Made by a program: the position numbers and the translations under genes. DNA of 64,000 nucleotides from assembly GCF_003144195.1 (NCBI RefSeq), contig NW_020290014.1:270746-334745 (forward strand), read 5' to 3'. A model generated the notes under the pieces. That model ran no database searches. It had not been told where the DNA came from and saw nothing but the letters and a program-made list of their open reading frames with translations. This document shows positions 21,204-31,227 of this stretch, one piece after another. This DNA is from Ceraceosorus guamensis. Taxonomy: Eukaryota > Basidiomycota > Exobasidiomycetes > Ceraceosorales > Ceraceosoraceae. Position 1 is the first letter of the stretch. The number at the start of each line of letters is the position of its first letter.

Positions 21204-23584
21204 ATGCACACCCTTTCCCTTCTGCTCGCTGCTTTGGTAGCGAGCGCAGCAGCTGCCCAAGTGCCGTTCACCCAATATGCTGATGTAGCATCGCCGGCAG
21301 CAGTTGGTGTGTCGGTGGATGCTCAAGAGGCGTTCGCAGATCCAAGCCAGGGCTTTCAGTCCGCATCGCAAGGCCCGTTGCGAGTTGAGCTGCCATTTGC
21401 AACTTCGTCCAGAAGCGACAAAGGAGCGTCGATGACCGTAGAGCAGCTGATCGCTCAGCAAGGCTCCAAGCACACTGTTCTGACCCACTCGGAGTTCCCA
21501 GAGATCAGCGTCCGAATCAAGCGTATCTCTGCTGGCAAGAACAGTGGTCAGGTGTTCGGCGCCAATGAGAGCTTTTGCGACCCTAGCGTGACCAGCTGGA
21601 GTGGGTACATCGACACCATCACGGGCAAGTCGCTCTTCTTCTACTTCTTCGAGTCTCGCAGCGAGCCAAGCAAGGACCCGCTCATCCTGTGAGTGTAGCC
21701 ACTTTAAGAGCTTATGGTGTAGATAGCAAGGAGCTCACGTCCGCACCCTTTCCCGGTAAGCTGGACCAATGGAGGACCCGGCTGCTCCTCTGCGATCGGA
21801 CTGTTCCAAGAACTCGGCCCTTGCCGCGTCAAAGACTCTGGGGGAACAGGCGCTCGCATCGATGGGCCACCCATCAACGGCACGGAAGTCAACCCGTACG
21901 GGTGGAATGCCAAGGCGAACGTCATCTTCATCGATCAGCCGGTTGGTGAGTGCTACGGAAGGAGTTGCGTGACAGAAAGCGCAGCTTTGCGCTGACCCTT
22001 CAAACTCTCGTTGCCAGGTGTTGGCTACTCCTACGCGCGCTTCGGTGACTTGGTGTACGATTCGGATCAGGGGGCCAAGGATCTATACAAGGTGCGTTAC
22101 AGTCCAAGTCATGTCTCGCATGCCAAGTATGCTGATGACACCAACGACGACGTCTCCCAGTTCCTGCGCCTATTCCTATCTGCGTTTGACCGCTTCGTGG
22201 ACAACGACTTCATCATGACTGGAGAAAGTTACGGCGGTCGATACATTCCACGCTATGCTGCGGAAATCGCTGATCGCAACTTCGCCCTGGAGAACAAAGC
22301 TGCGCGTCACCACAAGAAACTTTCTCGCGGGGAATTGATCAACTTGAAGCGCGTGGCCATCGGCAATGGCTTAACAGACGACGTAGCGCAGACTCTGAGC
22401 TATTACGACTTGTGAGTGCAGTACGGAGGCTTCAAGGCCGCGGTGGACTGCCCGGGAGTCTGACGCTGAGCGTTTGTCGGCAGCACTTGCACCGCCAAGG
22501 GCGGCAACGAGCTATATCTCGACATTCGCACCTGCAAGGAGATGAAGTTGTGAGTCATGCGGTGTTGATTGGAGTGGCTTTCCTGCTGATAGATCATCTT
22601 GATTGCTTGATTTAGTTGGAAGCAAAAATGCGAGAAATGGCTGCCACATGCGGTGAGTTCCGAATCACATCAAGCATCCGATCTCGTCCACTGACTTGAG
22701 CTTTGCTCTGCAGTGCCGGGACTCGCACGACGTCGCCCTGTGCCAAAATGCTTTTGACACGTGCTTGGAAAAGCTCGGGGGACCTTATCAGCAAACGCTT
22801 AGAAACCCCTACAACGTCAACGATGGCTGCGAGGTTGGCCTTGAGCCGAAGTGAGTCTTACGGACATCCAGGCTTGCTTGAAGCTTGCTGACGCCTCGAC
22901 TCCGCAGCTTGTGTTATCCAATCGTGGGAGATATCACTGCGTACCTGAATCGCGAGGACGTGCGCGAATTGCTCGGTGTTGCACCAGAAGCCGGCAAGTA
23001 CACCACGTGAGTGCCGGATGAAGCATCTCAGGTGTCTTGACACCCACATCCATTCTGACCAACGCTTGATCGCCTCACAGCTGCAATGAAAAGGTGCACG
23101 AAGGCTTCGGGAAGAGTGGAGACTGGCTCGTAGATAACACTCTCTACATTTCTGGTCTCCTGGAGCGCGGCTACAAAGTTCTCATCTACGTCGGGTGAGT
23201 GCGCTCAACGCAAGAGACTAAGCGTCGAGGCTCACGCGGGACTGCTTGATTGCAGAACACTTGATTGGATCTGCAATTGGCTTGGTAACAAGGCATGGGT
23301 CATGAACATGCCATGGACTCACGCCGAAGAGTTCCATAAAGCCAAAAATTACGTGAGTTGTCTTGCAAGAACGCTTTTGATCGCGGCGCTGACAGCGGCT
23401 CGCGTTGTGTACGCTTCATCTTCTCTAGCAATGGCTTGTGGATGGTCATGAATCTGGTGAAGTGCAGCAAGGTGGCAATTTGACGTGGGCAACGGTTCTG
23501 GGAGCCGGTCACATGGTTCCCTACGATCGCCCCAAAGAGAGCCTTCAGCTTCTCCACCGCTGGCTCAACAATGAACGCATCTGA
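21204..23584 (+). CDS. Serine carboxypeptidase (S10 family, carboxypeptidase Y-like), secreted or vacuolar
   Basis: Eleven exons (21204-21688, 21761-21945, 22018-22091, 22161-22411, 22484-22549, 22616-22652, 22714-22850, 22908-23006, 23081-23194, 23256-23352, 23429-23584) give 566 residues, and every junction is in frame. A signal peptide ([18 protein letters not shown]) opens the protein. The oxyanion region is [15 protein letters not shown]. The catalytic triad is visible: Ser271 in GESYGGRY, Asp486 in [11 protein letters not shown] and His543 in [24 protein letters not shown] and paired cysteines in the lid domain ([28 protein letters not shown]) match the CPY type. Known role: exopeptidase that removes C-terminal residues in the vacuole or outside the cell. 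The propeptide is about 100 residues. The 69-nt third intron is a multiple of three without stop codons, so retention would insert 23 residues. Confidence 0.93.
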
Positions 23585-24316
23585 TCGCAGAAACTCGCTG
23601 GAGCTCAGTAAATTGCGAAGGTCGACGAAGCGGCAATGACAGCATGGTCTACAAAGCAAGAGAATTGCTGCCATTCACAATGTAGATCGTAGAGAACCTT
23701 GAAACACATGTGAGATGGTCAGATCTGGGCGTGAGGGCTGCCGCCGCGATGAGGAGCCATTCTTCTTGAGCGCGATCAAAAGGGGCAGGAAATCTGGCTT
23801 GTTGTGATAGCTTGCCATCTGCTCAGATGGTGGCCAGCGAGAGAGAGCATTCTGTGACGGTCGAGCAGGCAACCCTTGTTGATTCTTATCGATCTTGCCT
23901 ACAATCAAGAATCGCGAATCTGGATCATTACCACAATGCCGACTTCGCACGCGTGACGAGACGCGCCAAGTCGTGCGGCGGACGCGTCAAGTTCAACGCG
24001 TCAATTTACGCGTTGCTTGTAGGACGTGTCTTCGCGACGCGTCATGTGTCGCGAGTGTAGCACAGGCAGCTAGAGCAGCATCACGCGAAGCTCCTTGGCG
24101 TCTCCCAATTCGTGGTGGCGTCTCCTAATTCACATTCGTGATGACGATGCCCAGCGATATCTCAATCGCGCATGCAAATCGACCTCGACCGCACCCACGA
24201 GCATTCCGCCATCGACCACCGAGCTCTTAGGCCCTCCCTTTGCCCCATCTTGCATCCACCTGCAGAAGTGCGCCCTTCGAGCAGCACCTTTGTCAAATTC
24301 TAATACAGTCTCCGCC
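23585..24316. other. Intergenic region, nothing recognised
   Basis: The stretch between the carboxypeptidase stop and the next ATG holds only short overlapping frames. AATTCGTGG- and ATTCGTGATG-like elements lie near 24108-24142. It must contain the promoter of the next gene. Confidence 0.5.
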
Positions 24317-25661
24317 ATGACACATATTCGCCGAGCAGTGCACGCTCACGCAGAGGCGTCACATCGCGCGCAAGCATCGAATGTGGGCCGCCAGTGCTCA
24401 GTGGAAGGCATCTATGGGTATCCGTCTCCGCCCGATAGCGGCCGTTCGGGTAGCCGTGCTGCCAGTCCAGACGATCACAGCAAGCATGCACTCGGTCCAG
24501 AGACCAAACTTTCGGCAACATTTGCAGATGTTGCAACGCAACTCAACAATGAGGAGACTGTCTTCAATCCACCAAGACGGCACACAGCATCGCCGCAAAT
24601 TGTCGAGGAGGACGACGATAATCCGCTTGATGGACCTACTGAGCTGGGAGGTCGAAGGATCAAAGTTGCTTGGAACCCCAACTTTCGCACATTCGTCTTG
24701 TGAGTTTCGAAGCAGAGCCTAGAGCGCCTGGCGGATGAATGCTAATTCGCGCTCGCTCCCTGACAGTCGCGGTCAGCGCGTAACTTATCCAACCCCACAG
24801 ATGGACGATTCGGATGATGAGGAAATCGTGCCCCGCTTGCTCTTTCCTGAAGGCTGCGGCAAGACTACCAAGCGAGTCAGACGATCACGCTCGGGGAATC
24901 ATCGAGGAGTGCAGTGCGCTCGTGCTTCGCCGCCATGTTGTGAAGAGGGTACGTCAGCACCATTGTCACCTCGAGAAGCACGCGCGGCCTTGTCGCCGCC
25001 TCAGGAAAAGTACGCGCCTGTCTCTCCGCCTTCCCCAGAGAAGTACGCACCTTTCTCGCCTCCCGCAACGAACGCTTCTACTCGCGCTTTCAGCTACGAG
25101 TACGAAGATGGCGACGTCATGGTCGAGCATCCCTTGGCGAATGCTTACGATCAGCCAAGCGCGAATTTCCAAGCATCAGATGCAGGACTGGAGTGGGATG
25201 AGACGATACGGGAGGAGTGTGGGCATAAGGCACACTGCGCCGAGCGCAAGTCCCTTAAACCCAGGCCAAATCTCTTTGCAGCGGAAATTGCAGCAGCCGC
25301 AGCGTCCAGGTCCACATCTGCCCAACACCAGGGAACAGGCGCCACGGGACCTCATGCTCGCTTGCATCGTATGATGGAGGCATGGTCAGACGATGATGAC
25401 GAGGATGAGAGCCAACCCTTCCCTTTTGGAGTTTTGGAAGCACCTAACCAAGAACCGAATAAAGATACGTCGTCTCGCACAGCAAAGAGAAAGGCAGATT
25501 GGGATTCTAGCGACGAGGAAGAAAGTCGACGAGTCACTCGCTGGACGCGCGAAGATGCGTCTCGAGCTCCGGTCACAGCGGATCAGCAGCGATGGCGGCC
25601 AGAAGAGGTGTTGGCTCCGCAAAGAAAACGCTTGCAAGAGCAGACGAGGACACATCGTTAG
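24317..25661 (+). CDS. Unrecognised low-complexity protein
   Basis: Two exons, 24317-24699 and 24767-25661, join to 425 residues through a 67-nt intron (GTGAGT...CCTGACAG). I do not recognise the family. The protein is rich in Ser, Pro, Glu and Arg. A short ordered-looking stretch, GGRRIKVAWNPNFRTFVFRG, spans the splice site. An imperfect Ser-Pro repeat follows (LSPREARAALSPPQEKYAPV, then SPPSPEKYAPFSPP), and later come acidic patches (WSDDDDEDE, WDSSDEEE) next to basic ones. Multiple SP sites suggest phosphorylation by proline-directed kinases; the KRKADWDSSDEEE region could be a nuclear signal. The start ATG is the first in frame after upstream stops. Function is unknown; the intron and long continuous frame make it a real gene. 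Confidence 0.7.
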
Positions 25662-26862
25662 TCTCGCATCCAAGCTCACGGTCAAGGCCAAGAAACGAAA
25701 AGACTCCAGAATTGAGGAGGTTGCACTCCGACAGCCTAACATGGCAGTCCAACACGCCCTGAGCGATGAGCTGACAGCCGGCTCGCGGCTTATTTGTGGG
25801 GCTCCGACTCCAGCATCGGTCGTTTCATGAGGAGTCTCCGAAGTCACAATTGACCACCACGCACAAACATTTATCTGCATCCACATCCACATCCACATCC
25901 ACATCCACATCCACATCCACATCCACATCCACATCCACAATCAGCCATTCGACATATGAGTCTTTGTCCAATTCACACACACACAATCAGAGCTATATGA
26001 GCAGACCGTTTAGTCTTAGACTGGGCAAGCGAGCGTGGCGCCTGAAGGTGGAGGATGGCGTTTGTCGAGCGGTCTGAACATGAGTAGCATACACTCGTGA
26101 CGCGTAGTGGACACGTTCCGGAAACGAGCCTTCGAGCTGCCTGTGACTCACACTGCGCCAAGCTTCGTGTCAGCCAGCATATGTGTCTCCTTCAATCAGC
26201 AGGGCTGTGCTGTGACCCACCACGCTCAGCTGTCCCACGATCCGCTGCAGACTCACGACTTTAGGCTTGAATTGAGTGATCTATGCAGCGTGACGACGGG
26301 GCTACGCACGCCTGTCCGTGATCGTGGACTCACGACTCACGCTCGGCGAAGAGCTCAGCAGCAGCAGCAGCACGTCGAGCATGCGCGCACAAGCGCTTCT
26401 TGATGCTGCTGCTGCATGTGGAGCCCCGCGTTGCCATCACATGCGAGCTTCCGCTGTGGTACACGTACGAGACGCCGGCGTGGAAGTACAGCAGCAGGAG
26501 CGCGCGGGCGTTTGTCTACACCCACATCAGCAGCAGCGACTGAGTTGTTCTGTGCACGCTCGCTTTCACATGTTTGATCTTCGACGTGTGGAGCCTGAGC
26601 CTGGCTGGCTCTCGCTAGCGTCGAGCGGGAGGCCAAGTGGGGGACGAGTCGATCGTCGCGCGGAACAGCGTGAAGCGGTGATGCAAGCCAAAAGGCATAC
26701 CGTACAGCAAGTCTCTTGCACCACCCAAGAAGCAGGGTAAAGCAGAACACCCGCGCCATCACCGCTTCGCTACACATGCTCCCTACACACACCAACATAC
26801 ACTCTTGACTGCGACTCTCTACTACGATATTGACGGTTCGTATTGCAGCAAGAAACTTCAAA
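25662..26862. other. Intergenic region with hexamer microsatellite and decamers
   Basis: No coding region is supported. The stretch contains the ACATCC array, ACTCACGACT at 26251-26260 and 26328-26337, and a CAG/CTG inverted repeat at 26356-26416. The right end is the promoter of the dehydrogenase gene. Confidence 0.55.
25878..25938. repeat. Hexanucleotide microsatellite (CATCCA)n
   Basis: About ten perfect tandem copies of the CATCCA unit lie some 220 bp downstream of the preceding stop codon. On the other strand the array reads as a Met-Trp dipeptide frame, which is an artefact. Confidence 0.95.
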
Positions 26863-28188
26863 ATGACTTCCGCGGATCATCAGGAACAGCAGAAATTCTC
26901 GGTGGACCAGGTGAGTGGAGGAATTGCGCGACCGCGACATCACGTAGATGAGAGGGGGGGCGCGCGCGCAGGCTGTGCGGGAGTCGGGAGACAGGCATAC
27001 GGGCGCATATTTTGCAATCACGAATCTTCTAGCCAATATCACTGCTCGCTCTCCCCCCTCTCGCTGAATGAGGCGGTGCAAGACAAGAAGGGGTAGTGCA
27101 AGCCATCAAGCAATCGTGCCCAAATCCCGCGATGCGGGCTCAGTGTCGCTTTGCGTCGTCGCTGATGTGCCTGCTTGGTCCAATAGATTCCACCGCTGAA
27201 CGGCAAGATCGCCATCGTGACGGGCGGACACGCTGGCATCGGTCTTGAGACGACAAGAGCACTGGCGCATGCCGGCGCCAAAGTCTACATGGCATCGCGA
27301 ACAGAGTCGAAAGCTCAGGGTGCCATCGCACAGCTACGCAAGGAGCACGCAGAATCCGCCTCGCAGGGCAATACCAGCGACGCTGGACAGAAAGCTCAGG
27401 ATGCAAGCGCGGCCGGTGCGACGGGCTCGAGCCCTGCCGAGCTACAGCTCGACTATGTTCACCTGGACCTGAGCGACCTCTCGACGGGACCAAGATGTGC
27501 GAAGGACTTTCTTGCCAAAGAGTCGCAGTTGCATATCATCGTGTGCAACGCTGGCATCATGGGCGCTGATTACGAGTTGACAAAGGACGGCATCGAGCAG
27601 TCTTTCCAGGTCAACCACTTGACCCACTTTGCCCTTATCCAAGGTCTCTTGCCCGCCCTGGAAGCTGCCGGCAAAGCTTCAGCCCCTCATCCAGCGCGCA
27701 TCGTCAACCTGACGAGCATCGCGCACAAATTCATCAGCGCGAACCCAGCCTTGGAGCCGAAATTCAAATCGCTCGACGATGTCAATCGCAAGATGGGCAT
27801 TGGAGAGTTGGGCAAGTACATGCGATACAGTCAAGGCAAGCTCAGCAATCTCCTGATGGTGCGAGAATTCAATCGTCGACATGGCGCAAGCGTCAGGGCC
27901 ACCGCGGTGCACCCTGGCTTTATCGCCTCTGACCTCTACAAGGGTACACCATTGGCTCCCATCGCACCCAAGATCTTTGCGAGCGTGTCGGAAGGAGCAC
28001 TTGCCAGCTTGTATGCTGCTACGAGCCCCAATCTGGAGAAGGAGGATTCTTGGGATGCCTATCGCGTTACGTTTGGTCTGGAAGGACAAGACACCAAGTA
28101 TTCACGCGACGAGGATCTTGCCAAGGATCTCTGGGACCTCAGCGAGAAGCTCGTGGCGGAGAAAGGAGCGTCAAGCGGATCCGTCTGA
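26863..28188 (+). CDS. Short-chain dehydrogenase/reductase (retinol-dehydrogenase/WWOX-like SDR)
   Basis: Exon 26863-26910 (16 codons) joins exon 27187-28188 to give 349 residues. The 276-nt intron is long for this locus but has GTGAGT and CCAATAG borders. Motifs of classical SDRs are present: cofactor loop TGGHAGIG at residues 28-35, NAGI near 137, a catalytic Ser in NLTSIAH, and YSQGK (YxxxK) near 230-234. The loop after beta-2 is enlarged by an Ala/Gln/Ser-rich insert. The order and the late VHPGFIASDLYKG segment fit NADP-dependent oxidoreductases acting on lipophilic carbonyls. The substrate cannot be predicted. The reading frame also has a GTG further downstream, but only the spliced ATG gives a complete Rossmann beta-1 strand. 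Confidence 0.88.
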
Positions 28189-28799
28189 GTTTCGTACTGG
28201 ATTCCCGAATTTTGCTCCGCATCATGGCTAGCTACCGATCCGACTGGAATGGAATGTGCAGCATCCAGCTTCTCAGCCCGCTCCGTGACCCGCATCTGAG
28301 CCGACGTGGAGATTGTGCCGTGCGCACTGAAGAGCCCCTTGCGCAGTCTGCAGTAAGTATGTGCAAGAGGCCGCTTCAAGCAGGGGAGAGAAAGAGAAAT
28401 CTGAAGGCTTTCCCTGTTATGAACTGTTTCCGTTTGTCTAGCCCACTTCGTCCCGCCAAAGCGCCGTGTAAATGCGGCTCATCAGCTTCTTTTGTGGGCG
28501 TGCTTTGTCTGTCCGCTTGATGCGCGGTGTTGCGACTCCATGCTTCCACGCAATCAGTCCCTGACCGCCTCGTTGACCTGTGCAGCGTGATTGCTTCCGT
28601 GCGAAGATGGCATCTGCGCACGGGTGGCACTCTGCGCGGATATCAACGTGGTCTGTGCCGGTTCGCTCTCCTCTGAAGATGGACTACGCTGTCTTGCGAA
28701 AGTCCTTCCAATGATGCGACATTGGCGTGACGTCCCTACCAGGCCGAGAGGTGCAACGGCGCGCGCGAGACCGTCAGCGCAGCTCGTTGTGGTGCGCTG
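28189..28799. other. Convergent intergenic region, nothing recognised
   Basis: The stretch lies between the 3' ends of the dehydrogenase and the Som1-like gene. It holds no supported reading frame or structured element. Confidence 0.5.
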
Positions 28800-29194
28800 T
28801 CAGACTTTCAGGCACGCGATCAAACCCAAGCGCAGCTGAAGCACAGGATTCCCTCCTCGAGCACAAGGCGAGACCACTGACCTGTAGCGTTTTGGCAGCA
28901 CTGGCTTGTCATTTGCATCCCATTCCACAACACGCGTGACCTCTACTGCAGGTCGACCCGAACATCTGATGCGAACAGAAAAAAAGGGGGGGGTCAGCAA
29001 AATCCCAGTGATGTGCGGGAGATGGATGGCTGCACTTACACTTTGAAGATGCGCTCGATGGGCTTGCACACCACCTGCTCACCTTTGAGCGCGCAGTCGT
29101 ACTGGACCAGTTCTGCTAGACGGCAACCTGCCGGTAGGCCATTCGGCGCAATGTCTGTGCTGTTCGCCTCCTCGATCACATTTTTGGTGGTCAT
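28800..29194 (-). CDS. SOM1: Small Som1-like protein (mitochondrial inner-membrane peptidase accessory factor)
   Basis: Exon 1 is 29194-29040 and exon 2 starts at 28965. The intron has a GTAAGT donor and an excellent C8T6 pyrimidine tract before GCATCAG. The joined protein shows the Som1 spacing: QYDC, then VCKPIERIFKVC, then AVEVT, that is Q-Y-x-C ... C-x-P-x-x-R-x-F-x-x-C ... V-E-x-T. Family knowledge: Som1 is a small cysteine-rich subunit needed by the Imp1/Imp2 protease that matures proteins of the intermembrane space. The C-terminus is uncertain. Reading through exon 2 ends at 28800 (about 106 residues). Splicing at a GTCAGT donor (after 28882) to 28835 would end at 28820 with a shorter tail (about 84 residues). 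The gene is small and split, so it is easily overlooked. Confidence 0.6.
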
Positions 29195-31227
29195 GACGAA
29201 TCAAGTCGTCGGCTTGCAGAGAATGTTGGCGAGGCCTAGCAGCAAGACGTGGAGGGCGGAACATTCAAGTCATCGCAATGTACCGCGGTAGCAGCAATCG
29301 TGAAGCTGATGAATGTGAATTGATCGAAAGGGATGATCGCGCGATAGCCGAGGGCGGGATAGACGATGGCGATGGGACATCATCCGTCGCGCATCTCTTG
29401 ATCGAGTGCCGCCCGGCCACATTAAACGCCACCCGCGCGTCGAAGCCACAGCCACGTGGAGTCAGATCATCAGCAATGATGATCGAGTGACGAGCAACCT
29501 TGCCCGCCCGCCCTGATCGTAACTCAGACGCATGCATATAGTAGTAAGAGGATGGAGATGCACTTTGCTTGAGGCTGTCGAGCCTGTGCATGGTGCAGTG
29601 TGAGTGCAAAAGTTGATGCGCCTGCTTGCTAGTTAATCAGAATCGTGAATCAGAATGGAGGTCCAGAGATTCACTCACGAACGACTCTGGGCAGGAATTC
29701 CTGCTGCATATGATGGTAATGAAGGCTTGCATCGGCATGCTCGCGGCCGCGGCAACGGCCATACGCGCGGGCAATAACCGAGCGTGCGCCAATGTGATTC
29801 AAGTATATACTGAGCATAATGCGATGCGGTGAAGCCCCTTGCGTGAAGCGTGGCGCGCGCAGTCGTGCTGGTCGCGGCGGCGCGCGTGATGTGTGTACAC
29901 CTGCATATGCTGCAGCCTGCCCTTGCTCTTCCTCCCGCATCACAAAAATCCAAGAACAACACGGCGCGTGCGGATGAGTGTCCGAGCTGAGAGAGGTTGG
30001 ACGCTGAAGCGCACAAGCATAACGTACTTCGAGGCTCGGAGACGGAAATTGCTGTTGTGCATGCCAACTTACGGCTCGACTCCCAAGGAGACTCCTCAAT
30101 GTGCGGAGCCGCTGGAGCAGTGGGCAATATCGGAATATGGGGCGCCCTGCGACTGCCAGCAGGCCAGAGAGCTTGATGTGGTAAAATGCTCACCTCGTCT
30201 CCACACTCACGAGGTCTGCATAGCAGCTCCGCATCTGCTTGGAACATGCCATGGCTGGGGTTCAGACATGCAATTGGCTGAGCAGCGATCGATGAGTGCT
30301 TTGACTACTACTACTACTCGTCGCGACTGTTGTATGGCAGGCAGGCGGGCAGCAGATCGTCGAGATCTCTGCTTTGAGCCATGCCACAGGTGGCTGTGCC
30401 CAGGGCGGGCAGCAACCAAACAGGAAGAGAGCAGCCTCCAGTGGGCAATACATGGGCTTCAGCAGCAATCGAATGTGAATGTGGCTCAAAGTAGCGGACA
30501 GGTGGTCGATGCACGCAACTTCAAGAAAAGCAACGAGAGTCACGAATGGCCGCATCGCCAATCGCCATGTAAGGTCTGGTGCCGTTGAGATTTGCATGGC
30601 AAGGTATCTCGCTCGACCAGCACAGCGGGCCGGCAGCTCACAGCTGTGAGGCACGCAGCAACTGGATACTCACAACAATTTCCGTCGATTCTGACTCAGA
30701 AGCTCTCGATCCCGAAGGTACGCGCGCCGGTTCTTTGTGCCGCTTTCGGAAGCTGACGCTACCTTAGGTGCCATGACAACCACCCTCGGGTGCGCTCCTA
30801 CTTGTATTTGTGGCTACGGGCAAATCAGAACTGGGATCGACATTCGGACTGAGTCCACTTCGGTCACGAATTGAATGCACAAGAAGTTATTTTTCAAGGC
30901 GGAGCTTGAAGCGAGGTGGTCTACGTTTGCTCCTCTACAAACTCATCTCAAACCTTGACAGTTCGACAAGCACGTCTTTGTACGACCAAGCTTTAGCACT
31001 TGTTCTTCTCTCCTCAGTCTCGACGGACGCTCCTTTACGATCTTCTCGTCCTTCATACACTCTTGCCTGTCTCTTTGGAAGCATCACCCAACACGCTCCA
31101 CATGATCTCCTCTGAGGGGGATCGTGCACGCAATTCGTAGTGGGTAGACATTCGCGCGCACGCCGCTCTACCTTCTTCAACCTCCTTCCAGACCCTCTCC
31201 GCCTTGCTAGGTGAAGCGTAGCGCACC
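29195..31227. other. Two-kilobase intergenic gap
   Basis: It holds overlapping frames on both strands (the longest 231 codons at 29893-30588) without domains, ATG context or splice continuity, so none is called. AATCGTGAAT lies at 29641-29650. The right 300 bp are pyrimidine-rich and are probably the leader of the MIF4G gene. Confidence 0.5.

Noticed and set aside
25386-25940. Met-Trp repeat protein on the minus strand
   Set aside because: The MWMW stretch is just the CATCCA microsatellite read in one frame, and the rest is antisense of the low-complexity gene.
29893-30588. 231-codon frame in the 2 kb gap
   Set aside because: Composition is random-like with many Cys, His and Arg, it overlaps other frames of similar length on both strands, and no family pattern is seen.
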